Source: Streptomyces noursei ATCC 11455
Lineage (GTDB): Bacteria; Actinomycetota; Actinomycetes; Streptomycetales; Streptomycetaceae
Direction of reading: 5' to 3'
Assembly (NCBI RefSeq): GCF_001704275.1
Contig: NZ_CP011533.1
Location: 9,751,885 to 9,815,884, forward strand
Length of the DNA: 64,000 nt
Below the pieces are notes generated by a model. It made no database searches. It worked only from the letters and a program-made list of their open reading frames with translations, and was not told where the DNA came from. The position numbers and the translations under genes were made by a program. This document shows positions 45,713 to 54,007 of the stretch, one piece after another; the stretch's first letter is position 1; each line of letters begins with the position of its first letter.

Positions 45713-45756
45713 TGCCCCGCGCCGGAATTGAACCGGCTGCATTCTTCTGACGGGGC
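45713..45756 (-). ncRNA. 44-nt acceptor/T-arm minihelix (tRNA-like element 4)
   Basis: A 7-bp acceptor stem (GCCCCGT / GCGGGGC) encloses a 12-base linker and a perfect T-arm (GCCGG, TTCAATT, CCGGC), and is followed by A and CCA. There is no D-arm and no anticodon arm. A 7-bp hairpin (45756-45774) abuts its 5' side. It lies between the stop of the gene at 46676 and the terminator at 45649, and is now separated from that gene by an IS. It resembles the minimal substrate of RNase P. Confidence 0.6.
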
Positions 45757-45780
45757 TGGCCGGTCATCGGCCAGGTCACT

Positions 45781-46677
45781 GAACCTCTTTCATCCTGTTC
45801 CGTGGGGGTGAAGTGGCCTGGTCAGCGGGGTGGTGGGTGACATGGCAGAGCCCCTTGTCGTTGGGGTGTTGATCTCACTCGACACCGGCGCCAAGGGGCT
45901 CTGTTGGTTCCGTATCCTGCCATGCTCGATGTCCCGTACGAGCTCGTTGAGCACGTCTCGTGGCTGATCCACGCCCGTCGGCGCGAGCTGAAGTCGCCCT
46001 GGCGGAGGCTGGGGTGCTTCAAGCAGGCCCTGCTGGTGCTGGTGCATCTCCGGAAGAACGAGACGTTCGCCCAGGTCGGAGCAGGTTTTGGAGTCTCGGA
46101 GTCCACGGCCTGGCGATACGTCGACGAAACCCTCGAGATCCTCGCTGCCTGGGCCCCAGGCCTGCGCGAGGCCCTGGTCGGGCTGGGTGAGGGCGACTTC
46201 GTCATCGTTGACGGCACGCTCATCCCCACCGACCGCATCAAGGCGGACGAGCCATACTACTCCCAGAAACACAAGCGGCACGGCATGAATGTCCAGGTCG
46301 TCGCGGCACCGGACGGGACCCCGCTGTGGTTTTCCCGCGCGCTGCCGGGGCGGGCGCACGATCTGACCGCTGCCCGGGCCCACGGCATCGTCCAGGCCTG
46401 CCTGACCAGGGAAGTCCTGGTCCTGGCCGACCGGGCCTACCAGGGGGCCGGCGCCACCGTGCGCACTCCGTACTACAGACACCGCGAACTCCCCGAGCAC
46501 TACCAGCAGTTCAACCGCGTCCACACGCGACTCCGAGCGCCGGGCGAACGGGCCTTCGCCCGGCTGAAGTCCTGGCGGATCCTCCGCCGGGCCCGATGCT
46601 CCACCAACCGCATCAGCCGCACCGTACAGGCCATCCACACCCTTCTCACCTGCAGCTATTCAGGATGAAAGAGGTTC
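45781..46677 (+). mobile_element. IS5-family insertion sequence
   Basis: The 897-bp element has 17-base perfect terminal inverted repeats (GAACCTCTTTCATCCTG) and a 3-bp target duplication, ACT, on both sides (45778-45780 and 46678-46680). It carries one transposase. Confidence 0.9.
45922..46668 (+). CDS. IS5-family transposase
   Basis: A 248-residue DDE transposase of the IS5/IS1031 type. An N-terminal helix-turn-helix (ETFAQVGAGFGVSESTAWRY) is followed by a DDE nuclease domain with GDFVIVDGTLIPTD (first D), a KRHGMNVQVVAAPDG strand, LVLADRAYQGAG (second D) and GERAFARLKSW (E). I prefer the ATG at 45922 over an alternative start 18 bases earlier. The frame is intact, so the element is probably active. 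It is on the opposite strand to the array it has entered. Confidence 0.9.
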   Translation: MLDVPYELVEHVSWLIHARRRELKSPWRRLGCFKQALLVLVHLRKNETFAQVGAGFGVSESTAWRYVDETLEILAAWAPGLREALVGLGEGDFVIVDGTLIPTDRIKADEPYYSQKHKRHGMNVQVVAAPDGTPLWFSRALPGRAHDLTAARAHGIVQACLTREVLVLADRAYQGAGATVRTPYYRHRELPEHYQQFNRVHTRLRAPGERAFARLKSWRILRRARCSTNRISRTVQAIHTLLTCSYSG

Positions 46678-47365
46678 ACTCGGTAGGCGTGAGCTTCACG
46701 TCGTAGGTGGTCTCGCTCGCCTCGTATTCGGTGTGGCCCTCGATCACTGCCTCGGCCACCTCACGGATCCCCTCGGCGGCGGCCTCGACGGTCTCACCTC
46801 GGAAGGTGATGACGCCGTTCACCCACGGATCGTGCTTCGGGTGCGTCGTGAAGCCCTTCACCAACCGTGCAAAGAACTTGCCGCCGGTCCAGGCACCCAG
46901 GCACGCCCACATGCCTGTCTCAGGCTTCTCGGCGATGCCGATGCTCGTCGGGCCTTCCCGGACATCGAAGCGGCCGTCGTCGCGCTGTTGGAGGTAGCCG
47001 ATCCCCGACCCCGCGCCCCGGGTGTTGCAGTCCACCAGAAAGTCGCCGCCGTTGATCGGCATGAGGGAGATGAGTACGCCGTGCTTCGGCAGCAGTTCGG
47101 GGTTGAGGGGGCGTGGCCGGTCCGTGGGGTTGGTGCGGTCGGACTGCTCGGGCGGCTTGAACCAGTACATGAACTCGGCGGCCAGGTGCTCGGTCTTGAA
47201 GCCGTGCACTGCGCCCTGCGTGCCGGTGAGGCCGGCGTGCTCGGCGACCCAGCCGGCGCCCTTGGTCAGCCAGGCGCTGCCGAGCGCTTCGCCGGTGTCC
47301 TTCAGGCGCACGCGTAGGCGGTTGTCGTTGTCGGGGTCGACCGGTTCGAAGGTGAATTGCGGCAC
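46676..47365 (-). CDS. Unknown protein (229 aa)
   Basis: GTG at 47365 follows TAGGAGCAAC and is ten bases after the upstream stop. The product is a soluble alpha/beta protein (FEPVDPDNDNRLRVRLKD, MWACLGAWTGGKFFARL, VAEAVIEGHTEY). The IS5 element inserted exactly at its stop codon, and the first bases of the IS recreate TGA, so the protein is unchanged. The family is unknown. Confidence 0.6.
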   Translation of the reverse strand: MPQFTFEPVDPDNDNRLRVRLKDTGEALGSAWLTKGAGWVAEHAGLTGTQGAVHGFKTEHLAAEFMYWFKPPEQSDRTNPTDRPRPLNPELLPKHGVLISLMPINGGDFLVDCNTRGAGSGIGYLQQRDDGRFDVREGPTSIGIAEKPETGMWACLGAWTGGKFFARLVKGFTTHPKHDPWVNGVITFRGETVEAAAEGIREVAEAVIEGHTEYEASETTYDVKLTPTE

Positions 47366-47375
47366 GGTGTTGCTC

Positions 47376-48263
47376 CTACTCGTAGATGCGGGTCTGGAGG
47401 ACGACGTAGCTGATGGAGCCGAAGGCATCGCAGATCGCGCCGGTGGTCTCGTCCCAGCCCCGCAGGCCCGGGACGCGCAGGACTTCCACGATCTGGCCCT
47501 CGGGGGCGTAGAGGATGATCAGTTCCCGGTCGGTGACGTTCGTGTGGCCGGGCGTCCAGGTGGCGAAGTACGCGGAGCCGGATTCGGTGACCCGGTTGTG
47601 GAAGTGGAAGACGGCCTGCTTGTACGAGCGGTCGAGTTCGGGGTTGACAATGTCCGGCTTGGGGCGCCCCCGGTTGGGCAACTTCTCGGCTCCGAACCGG
47701 CCAGCGGGCAGGTCGTGCCGCAGGCCGTACTCGCGGTCGCGGAAGGTGAAGTAGGCGCTGTACTGGTCGTCGTCGGTGACCACCCGCCAGTCCTCGATGT
47801 GCGTGTGGATGAAATCGACGGCGTACTCCCGCCACTCGGCGGCGGATGCCGTGGCCCGCTCGTGCAATTCGGCGTGCACCATGTCGCGCGAGAAACGCAG
47901 AACCTCGATGGACTCCGGACGCCCCGGGCACCCGTTGGTCTGGAAACGGAACCAGTTGACGCGGCCGGTCGTGCCGCAGTCGAAGCACCGGGCCTCGTGC
48001 TCCGCGTCCTTGAGCAGCCGGTGTCCTTCGACGATCTCGATGAACACGCTCTCCGGCATGTGCACGTGGAGCGGCACGAGCCGGGCCTTGAGTGCGGGGC
48101 GCCGTACGTAGGACTCGCCGCAGGGCTTGCACACTGGGTCACGGAACGGCTCCCGTGTACCGGCCTCACCGTCGAGCATCGAGCCCAAGAGCATGTGGGT
48201 GGCCTCACCGGCGCACGGGTCGTCGGCGGGGACAACGGTGGACTGAAGAGTGGAACAGCGCAT
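47376..48263 (-). CDS. Unknown zinc-ribbon-like protein (295 aa)
   Basis: The start ATG at 48263 is close behind the stop of the 90-aa gene. Two CxxC pairs (CKPCGESYVRR and RCFDCGTTGRVNWFRF) could form a zinc ribbon. The second half is alpha/beta (SAYFTFRDREYGLRHDL, RELIILYAPEGQIVEVLRV). No family is recognised. It is coupled by close spacing to the genes on either side. Confidence 0.6.
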   Translation of the reverse strand: MRCSTLQSTVVPADDPCAGEATHMLLGSMLDGEAGTREPFRDPVCKPCGESYVRRPALKARLVPLHVHMPESVFIEIVEGHRLLKDAEHEARCFDCGTTGRVNWFRFQTNGCPGRPESIEVLRFSRDMVHAELHERATASAAEWREYAVDFIHTHIEDWRVVTDDDQYSAYFTFRDREYGLRHDLPAGRFGAEKLPNRGRPKPDIVNPELDRSYKQAVFHFHNRVTESGSAYFATWTPGHTNVTDRELIILYAPEGQIVEVLRVPGLRGWDETTGAICDAFGSISYVVLQTRIYE

Positions 48264-48270
48264 GACGCTC

Positions 48271-48543
48271 CTATGAGAGAGGGCCGGGGTTGGCCGGGTC
48301 CGTTTCTTTTTCGGGGGCGATCAAGAAGTAGTCGGCCATGTCAGCGGGCTTCAGCTTCCGGCTTTCCCCTGTGGTCTCGCCGCGCAGGGTGTACGAGAGA
48401 TCGAGAGACCGGGGGTATCCGTTCTCCATGCGCCATCCGTTGTGCTGGACGCTGACGACTTCCCACGACTTGTCGCCGGGCCCTTCGAGCCGTTCTCCGA
48501 CTCGAAGGGCCCGGGCAGGTTGCGTTTCCGTAGTGCTGTTCAT
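48271..48543 (-). CDS. Unknown small protein (90 aa)
   Basis: The ATG at 48543 overlaps the upstream stop (ATGA). It looks like a single beta-rich domain (RVGERLEGPGDKSWEVVSVQ), a small SH3-like barrel in appearance, with a disordered tail. No family or catalytic motif is seen. Confidence 0.55.
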   Translation of the reverse strand: MNSTTETQPARALRVGERLEGPGDKSWEVVSVQHNGWRMENGYPRSLDLSYTLRGETTGESRKLKPADMADYFLIAPEKETDPANPGPLS

Positions 48544-49169
48544 ACGTCGACCTCGGCGGCGAGCCAGTAGGTGTTGTAGCCGTACTCGAACCGGATCGGG
48601 CCGGTCGCTGCGGTGACCAGCTTGACGGCCTGGTGCCGGTCGATGGTCACACCCTTGGTCAGGTGCGCCTTCGCTCCCAGCTCGGTGCTCCGAAGGAAAT
48701 GCAGCAGGTAGTACTTCGCCTCGTGGAACGGCAGCAGGATCGTGTGACCGCGCGCCGGGTTACGGTGGCCGGCGTCGCTCTCCTGCCAGCCGGTCGCGAG
48801 TTTGGGGGCGTCGGGGGCCTCGGGACCGGACCAGTGCCGGTCGATCGCTTCACCCACACGCTGTTCGAAGATGCGGTCCCACACGAACGTCTTGTGCGAC
48901 ATCTCGACGTACGCCTTCAGCGCGGCGTCCGCGTTGTCCGTGGACCGGGGCCCGTCGAAGTGCTTGGAGTAGGCCCACTCGCCGTCGCGGAAGCCGTCGT
49001 CCTTGCTCTTGCCCGGGTACATGCGGCCGACGATCCATTCGGCGGTGCCGGTCTTGCCCTTACGGGTGCCGAGGAACTGGCCGTAGTAGCGGTCGTCGTA
49101 GTGCTTCTGGCGGGCCTGGTGGACGATGGTCCACCCCAAACCCACGGTGCCTACTGTTTTGCCGATCAC
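48540..49169 (-). CDS. Unknown protein (209 aa)
   Basis: I chose the GTG at 49169 behind GAGAGGAAACC; the longer open frame to 49772 is an overlap with another gene and is not protein-like. The product is basic to neutral and probably alpha/beta, with a Tyr-rich part (HYDDRYYGQFLGTRKGKTG) and HEAKYYLLHFLRSTELGA near the end. The family is unknown. A terminator lies upstream at 49194-49224. Confidence 0.6.
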   Translation of the reverse strand: MIGKTVGTVGLGWTIVHQARQKHYDDRYYGQFLGTRKGKTGTAEWIVGRMYPGKSKDDGFRDGEWAYSKHFDGPRSTDNADAALKAYVEMSHKTFVWDRIFEQRVGEAIDRHWSGPEAPDAPKLATGWQESDAGHRNPARGHTILLPFHEAKYYLLHFLRSTELGAKAHLTKGVTIDRHQAVKLVTAATGPIRFEYGYNTYWLAAEVDV

Positions 49170-49193
49170 GTGGTTTCCTCTCGAATGCAGTAA

Positions 49194-49224
49194 GCCCACC
49201 GCTTCGGGCTGCATCGCGGTGGGC
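49194..49224 (-). terminator. Hairpin terminator
   Basis: A 9-bp perfect stem (GCCCACCGC / GCGGTGGGC) with a 13-base loop between the genes at 49270 and 49169. Confidence 0.6.
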
Positions 49225-49269
49225 GTCGAAGGGGTCAGGAAGCCTGCGGCCTCCCGCACTTGGAACACT

Positions 49270-49755
49270 TCACGCCAGCTCCAGCACCTGGCGTAGACCG
49301 TCCTCGGCTGGCACACGGATCGGAGCACCCCCGCCGGCCGGCCGGCACACCAGGTGGCCGGTCGCGTAGCCGACAATGTCCATCTCGTACGGCTCGCATT
49401 CCAGGCCGAGCACGGCCTGGACCTGGCCCTTGTGGTGGATGAGATCGCCGGGCCGAATTCCGAGGTTATGCATCCACATGTCGGTGATGTAGAAGCGCAG
49501 GATCTCGTCGGTGATCTGGCGCGGGTGGGAGTAGACGTTGTCCTGGCCCGGGATACCGAAGTAGTTCCCGCACGAGTCGAGGAACGTCCATTCCTCCGGA
49601 CTGTCCCAGTTCTCGTCGGTGCGCGGCTCGATGATCGCGATGTCGTATACCACGATTTCACCGGTGCGAATTGCCGTTGCGTCCTCGGCCTCGTACTCCT
49701 TAAGGTCGACATCCGAACGCAACTGAATCCAGATCTCAGGCAGCGACACTCGCAC
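49270..49755 (-). CDS. Unknown protein (161 aa)
   Basis: GTG at 49755 follows GGAAGGAGC. The gene overlaps the 3' end of its upstream neighbour by 20 bases. The product is acidic with beta segments (GEIVVYDIAIIEPRTDENW, LIHHKGQVQAVLGLE). No Cys motif and no family is recognised. It is the last gene before the hairpin at 49194. Confidence 0.6.
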   Translation of the reverse strand: MRVSLPEIWIQLRSDVDLKEYEAEDATAIRTGEIVVYDIAIIEPRTDENWDSPEEWTFLDSCGNYFGIPGQDNVYSHPRQITDEILRFYITDMWMHNLGIRPGDLIHHKGQVQAVLGLECEPYEMDIVGYATGHLVCRPAGGGAPIRVPAEDGLRQVLELA

Positions 49756-50530
49756 TCTGCTGCTCCTTCCACTGTGCGTACAGCTCGGCGGCCGGGGCCG
49801 GCACGAGCCAGGGGAAGGTGTCAGCCCAGGACCGGTACTCGTCGGCCGGTGTCTGGTCCCAGGCTTCCCGGGGATCGCTGGTCGGGCCGGTGATCAGCTC
49901 CGGATTCGCGCGCAGCTCCAGAATCGTGGTCTTGCAATTGCGTTGATGCCACAGCGCTTCGTTCGCGAGCCGGGCCCGATAGTCAGGGATGTTGCAGGCA
50001 TCGCAGAACCGCTTCTTTCGCCCTGACACCTTGTGGACCACCATCACCGTGGCGGGTGGCGGGTAGGGCCCGTGACCTCCGATGCACGAGTAGACCCCGT
50101 AGTTGTGCTTCGGGCCGCCTTCGTGGACCTTGGGCCATTCGGTGATGATCTCGAAGTCGTTGATCTCTTCGACCAAATCGGCGAGCGGTACAACGTGGCT
50201 GCGGGTGTGCTCCGGGTGCAGGAAAGCCGCGTACGGCTGGGTGACGTTGCGCTTGTAGAAGTTGCCGTCAGGCTTGCGGAAGTTCTCGATCGGGCCGTAG
50301 TGGTGCTCGGTGAAACCGTCCTCAACCTCCACCGTGATGCGTACCCAGTCACCGACCATGAAGCGCTTGTAGTGCTTCTCCACGGCGGCCTTCCACGCCT
50401 CGTCCGATCCGTTGCCGGTGACCCAGGCGTCCCGAACGATTCCGTCGATGTCGTACCGCTCCGGGTCGCGCTTCTCCCAACCCAGATATTCCACGGCCTG
50501 TTCGCGCATTTCGCGCATGCTTGCGGCCAC
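49736..50530 (-). CDS. Unknown protein (264 aa)
   Basis: GTG at 50530 is chosen because GGGAGGGAAAG lies just upstream. An N-terminal helical part (REMREQAVEYLGWEKRD) leads to a beta-rich middle (GDWVRITVEVEDGFTEHHYG) and a possible zinc-binding turn (FCDACNIPDYRARL). The family is unknown. The 72-nt tRNA-like element lies immediately upstream, between this gene and the previous stop. Confidence 0.6.
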   Translation of the reverse strand: MAASMREMREQAVEYLGWEKRDPERYDIDGIVRDAWVTGNGSDEAWKAAVEKHYKRFMVGDWVRITVEVEDGFTEHHYGPIENFRKPDGNFYKRNVTQPYAAFLHPEHTRSHVVPLADLVEEINDFEIITEWPKVHEGGPKHNYGVYSCIGGHGPYPPPATVMVVHKVSGRKKRFCDACNIPDYRARLANEALWHQRNCKTTILELRANPELITGPTSDPREAWDQTPADEYRSWADTFPWLVPAPAAELYAQWKEQQSASVAA

Positions 50531-50565
50531 CTTTCCCTCCCTGATTTCGAAATTGAATCCCTGAG

Positions 50566-50637
50566 TGCCCGGCGCGGGAATCGAACCCGCCGAATACCGC
50601 ATAGGGGAGGACGGTTTTCGCTACTCGTCGACCGGGC
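50566..50637 (-). ncRNA. 72-nt tRNA-like element 3
   Basis: A full-length acceptor stem (GCCCGGT / GCCGGGC) and a perfect T-arm (GCGGG, TTCGATT, CCCGC) with discriminator A. The 40-base middle has the length of a normal tRNA but no clear D-stem. Its best anticodon-type stem (ACCGT / GCGGT) closes a 10-base loop (CCTCCCCTAT). It may be a degenerate tRNA or a processing signal. Confidence 0.55.
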
Positions 50638-50643
50638 GGGCCG

Positions 50644-51150
50644 TCAGAACCAGACGAGACGGATGCTGCGTTCCTTCGCCGACTCGTGTGCGTCCTCAGT
50701 GGGCACCTCGAAGCGCCACAGCACCGCACCGCCGCCCGTGTAGGTCTTGGCCGTCTTCAATTCGAGGCCCCCGACCGGCCAGCCCTTGCCCGTCAACCAT
50801 TCGCGGGCCGCCGCCCAGCCAGCCTGCTCGCTGTCGACCACGTCGTACGGGCACGTCGTGCAGCCGAAGAACTCCGGGTGCTCGTGCTTGTACAGCCGGA
50901 ACTCGATCCGGTGCGTGATCTTCAGCGTGCTGCCGGGGTAGATCTCCTTCGTCCAGTGCGGCGACGAAAGGCCCCAGTCCTTCATGGACTGACCACGGCC
51001 GTCCGCACTCTGACTGAACTCGACGTACGCCTGCTTGATCTCACCGGCGGCGTCGTGGCGCACGTCGTACACCGACCACAACGTCCCCCTGGAATCGGTC
51101 ATGGTTCCGATCGGCTGCCGCCTGTCCATGCCGTTGCGTTCCATCAGCAT
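50644..51150 (-). CDS. Unknown protein (168 aa)
   Basis: The ATG at 51150 overlaps the upstream stop (TGATG). It resembles several array members in ending with a strand-helix unit (AREWLTGKGWPVGGLEL). It has one CxxC (FFGCTTCPYDVV). The family is unknown. The stop lies six bases before the tRNA-like element. Confidence 0.55.
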   Translation of the reverse strand: MLMERNGMDRRQPIGTMTDSRGTLWSVYDVRHDAAGEIKQAYVEFSQSADGRGQSMKDWGLSSPHWTKEIYPGSTLKITHRIEFRLYKHEHPEFFGCTTCPYDVVDSEQAGWAAAREWLTGKGWPVGGLELKTAKTYTGGGAVLWRFEVPTEDAHESAKERSIRLVWF

Positions 51151-51722
51151 CAGTACGCCCCCAACTTCCTGATCTTGTTCGTGCACTTCGGGCACAGCAG
51201 GTCGCCGTCCCCGTCCTGGTCCAGGTCGCAAAGCCGGTACTTCGTCCCGCGCGGGCCCACCCCTTCGACGTAGAACTGCCAGTGGAAGGTGTTCTGGGTT
51301 TCGTACGCGTGACCGGCGTCGCACTCCATCCACGCGGAGCTGAACGCCAGGAAGTCCTCCGGCTCGGCGGCCGTGATCTCGAAGAACTCGGGGTGCTCGA
51401 CTGTGTGGGCCTCACTTGTCGCGACGTAATGCGCGTCGCCGAGCTGGAACACCGTGTAGTGGAAGTCCTCGTCCAGCCACGTGACCTGGTTCTGGGTGTT
51501 CGCGGTTTTCAGGTCGCCCCAGTGCGGGGGCTGAACGGGCACACCGCGCCGCTCCAGCCAGGAGAGGAACTGCATCGGGCCGTACGGGTACTTGCCGTGG
51601 ATTTCGTACCACTTCTCGAAAAGCTCATCGAGCCGCACGCACGGTTCGGTCTTTTCGTCCATCCATGCGGCTCTCTCGCCGAGCACGGCTTCCGAGTCGA
51701 CAAGAGCTAGAGAAATTCCCAC
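51150..51722 (-). CDS. Unknown protein with C-terminal zinc site (190 aa)
   Basis: GTG at 51722 follows the upstream stop by two bases. Cysteines near the end (CDAGHAYETQ, RLCDLDQDGDGDLLCPKC) suggest a zinc ribbon, and the same DLDQDGDGD run resembles an EF-hand calcium loop. The N-terminal half is helical. The family is not recognised. Confidence 0.6.
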   Translation of the reverse strand: MGISLALVDSEAVLGERAAWMDEKTEPCVRLDELFEKWYEIHGKYPYGPMQFLSWLERRGVPVQPPHWGDLKTANTQNQVTWLDEDFHYTVFQLGDAHYVATSEAHTVEHPEFFEITAAEPEDFLAFSSAWMECDAGHAYETQNTFHWQFYVEGVGPRGTKYRLCDLDQDGDGDLLCPKCTNKIRKLGAY

Positions 51723-51724
51723 GG

Positions 51725-52561
51725 TTACGCCCCCTCAAATTCGGTGATGCCGTCTTTGCCGCAGCATCCGGCGCACTCGCATTCGTGCACCTTGTGCAGC
51801 TCTGACACCTTGAATGCGCCGGTCGGTGTCCACGGGGCGTCCTCGGTCTCCCACGTGTACTTGACGAGCACCATGTCTCCGCAGCTCTCGCGGACCACGC
51901 GGGCCTCGTAGCACCACGGAGAGCGCACCGTCCGCAGGCTGGACCGGCCATCCGGCACCTTGAAGTGCGGCCGGACGCGGACCAGTTCGCGACGCTCGGC
52001 CAGAGTTTCTGGTGAGTCCTCGGCGTGCGTGATCGGCTCCCCGACCGGACGCACCTCACTGTGGAAGGCCGAGCGTCGTACGTATGTCTCCGGCTCGGCC
52101 GGCTTCGGGGCGTCCGGCTCGTTGGGCTCTGCCGGTTCCCCCTCCAGCTCCTCCTCAGGGTCGGGAGCCGAGTCGAGATCCTCCTCAGGATCGCTGTCCG
52201 GCAGGGCCTCGATCGTGATGGACACCCACTTCAGCGCGCCCCCGGTCAGGTCCGTACTCTCACCGGGCTTCAGCTCACCAACCGTCGATTCCACATACTC
52301 CCGAGCGGATTCGATGTGGTGTGCCCGGCAGTCCCCGTACACTCGGCACCGAAGGCTGATCGGGTTCAGCACGCACTCGCCGGCGCCGAATTCCTCCATG
52401 CCGGAAAACACAATCTTCGGGTTTTCCTCCAAGAATTCGCCAACGTAACGCGCTACGGCGTCCGGCCAGTCGAATTCGTCAGTCTCACTCCTGAGCTTCT
52501 TCTGTGACGCCTTGCCTTGCACGTTGCGCTGCTGGTGCCACTCAGTCGTGACTTTGAACAT
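51725..52561 (-). CDS. Unknown protein with acidic linker (278 aa)
   Basis: ATG at 52561 follows GGGGAGAGG. An N-terminal domain (residues 1-140, with CVLNPISLRCRVYGDC) is joined by a Glu/Pro-rich linker of about 45 residues to a C-terminal domain that ends in a Cys cluster (HECECAGCCGKDG). The two-domain plan with a flexible linker suggests a binding protein. The family is unknown. Confidence 0.6.
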   Translation of the reverse strand: MFKVTTEWHQQRNVQGKASQKKLRSETDEFDWPDAVARYVGEFLEENPKIVFSGMEEFGAGECVLNPISLRCRVYGDCRAHHIESAREYVESTVGELKPGESTDLTGGALKWVSITIEALPDSDPEEDLDSAPDPEEELEGEPAEPNEPDAPKPAEPETYVRRSAFHSEVRPVGEPITHAEDSPETLAERRELVRVRPHFKVPDGRSSLRTVRSPWCYEARVVRESCGDMVLVKYTWETEDAPWTPTGAFKVSELHKVHECECAGCCGKDGITEFEGA

Positions 52562-52596
52562 TTCCTCTCCCCTGGTTAATTGCACGACCGACAAAG

Positions 52597-52635
52597 AAGG
52601 GCGCGGACCGGAAAACCTCACCGATCCACGCCTTT
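52597..52635 (-). terminator. Probable terminator
   Basis: A minus-strand stem GGCGTGGA / TCCGCGCC with one wobble pair, followed by CTTCTTTG, between the genes at 52652 and 52561. Confidence 0.55.
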
Positions 52636-52651
52636 GCTGCGTCGGGAATGT

Positions 52652-52879
52652 TCAGTTGGTGGCGTGACCTCGCAGCTCGGCGAGGATCATCAGGCATTCG
52701 GTGACCGTCTGGAGATCGTCCACGTTCGCGTCCGGGTTCAATTCGCGGATCTTGGCCCGCAGATCTTGGACGGATGCGGGCAGGTACCTCATGATCATGA
52801 GGTCGAACGCTCCCGCCCTGGTCCGGTACCAGCCGTGACCGGTGAGGTTCCGAATCTCGATCTCGTCGTGAGCAGCCAT
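52652..52879 (-). CDS. Small protein (75 aa)
   Basis: The start is taken as ATG at 52879, three bases after the previous stop. The product is MAAHDEIEIRNLTGHGWY followed by a helical part (ASVQDLRAKIRELNP and LQTVTECLMILAEL). It is probably a small alpha/beta protein. No family is known. Confidence 0.55.
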   Translation of the reverse strand: MAAHDEIEIRNLTGHGWYRTRAGAFDLMIMRYLPASVQDLRAKIRELNPDANVDDLQTVTECLMILAELRGHATN

Positions 52880-52881
52880 GA

Positions 52882-53199
52882 TTAGCCCCGGTTTCCGCGA
52901 TAGATGTCGCCCTCGATGTAGGTGATGACGTCGCCGTTCGGCGCCCGCATGGCCCAGTAGTAATGGGCCTTGAACCACACCGTGGTCCATCCGGCCTCGT
53001 CCAGGGACTCCGTCACGCGCCCGTCGCCGCCGGACCCCGCGAAGAAGCCTTCGGCGGCACCGTCCATCCCGTCCCAGTCAGGGCCGTACGGATTACGGTC
53101 CGGACTCAGGATGCGGATCACATCATCCGCACTCGTGGCCGACTCAAGCTCCTTGAGCTGGTCCTTGATTACGGCCCAGAAATCGTCTGTCACGGTCAT
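52882..53199 (-). CDS. Small acidic protein (105 aa)
   Basis: ATG at 53199 follows GAGGAGATGACC. The N-terminal helix (DDFWAVIKDQLKELESATSA) is followed by a Gly/Asp-rich region and a strand pair (TVWFKAHYYWAMRAPNG, VITYIEGDIY). The family is unknown. It is coupled to the 75-aa gene. Confidence 0.55.
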   Translation of the reverse strand: MTVTDDFWAVIKDQLKELESATSADDVIRILSPDRNPYGPDWDGMDGAAEGFFAGSGGDGRVTESLDEAGWTTVWFKAHYYWAMRAPNGDVITYIEGDIYRGNRG

Positions 53200-53211
53200 C
53201 TCCTCTTGCTG

Positions 53212-53700
53212 TCACTTCTTTCGGGACTCCTGTCGGAGCTTCCGGCGCAAATCGGCTTCATACTCGTCTGCCACGCGGCCGTGCACTTTCTCATACGCCG
53301 CTAGGTCAATGTCAGGTGCCGCGGCTTGGGAAAGTTCAGGCACCGACCTGTCGAGTAGGCGGAAGTAGAGGCAAGCGGCGCCGGATGTCATGGGTGCGAC
53401 GAGACTCGCCTCGTGAATGCCGATGATTATCTCCGCGTCCGTGCCCGGTCGGGTGTCCTCGTCCCTGGCGACGCGGTCCAAGATCTCGCGGCAGTGCGCG
53501 CGGTAGAGCACTTCGCGGAAAAGCTTGTCGTGCGTAGCTTGGAGCAAGAGGAAGCTATTCCAGATCAGGCCCTTTCCTCGCTCGCCGTGACGGTCCTGCG
53601 CCTTGTCTATCTCCTCGTGGGCCCACCCCGCCGCACGGAGTATGGATTCGATATAAGGGGCCTCCGGGAGAAGCGCTTTTATCAGTTCATGGGCGGTCAT
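53212..53700 (-). CDS. Unknown helical protein (162 aa)
   Basis: ATG at 53700 is chosen; ATG at 53706 is equally possible after AAAGG. The protein is mostly alpha-helical (AAGWAHEEIDKAQDRHGERG, LYRAHCREILDRVA) and ends in a basic, charged helix (RVADEYEADLRRKLRQESRK). The family is unknown. It leads a three-gene unit with the two small genes downstream. Confidence 0.55.
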   Translation of the reverse strand: MTAHELIKALLPEAPYIESILRAAGWAHEEIDKAQDRHGERGKGLIWNSFLLLQATHDKLFREVLYRAHCREILDRVARDEDTRPGTDAEIIIGIHEASLVAPMTSGAACLYFRLLDRSVPELSQAAAPDIDLAAYEKVHGRVADEYEADLRRKLRQESRKK

Positions 53701-53706
53701 GAGCAT

Positions 53707-54007
53707 ACCTTTGCTGTATCGATTTCGGGTGAGTGAAGACTCCTGGCGTGGCAGCGAGACTGATCTGTCGCCGTAGCGAACTGTCCGCCGATCCTTCGTA
53801 ATGGAGGATTCATGCGACATGAGGTACCTGATCCAGGATGAGCTCGTCATCCAGATTGAGGCGCGTTGTCCCACCCGGTGAGGGAGTTCGATTCGGCTGG
53901 TTCGAATGTGATCTGCAGGAGTGGGCGGTAGTAAAGGGCCCTCGTGGGTAAGGCTGATGCCGTTTATGGCGACGGCACTTCGGTGCGGGCATGGGGCCTC
54001 GATGTCT
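53707..54007. other. Gap without a supported gene
   Basis: About 300 bases. The frame of the gene downstream stays open here, but without protein character or a ribosome site. The region probably contains a promoter for the gene at 53700. Confidence 0.35.
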
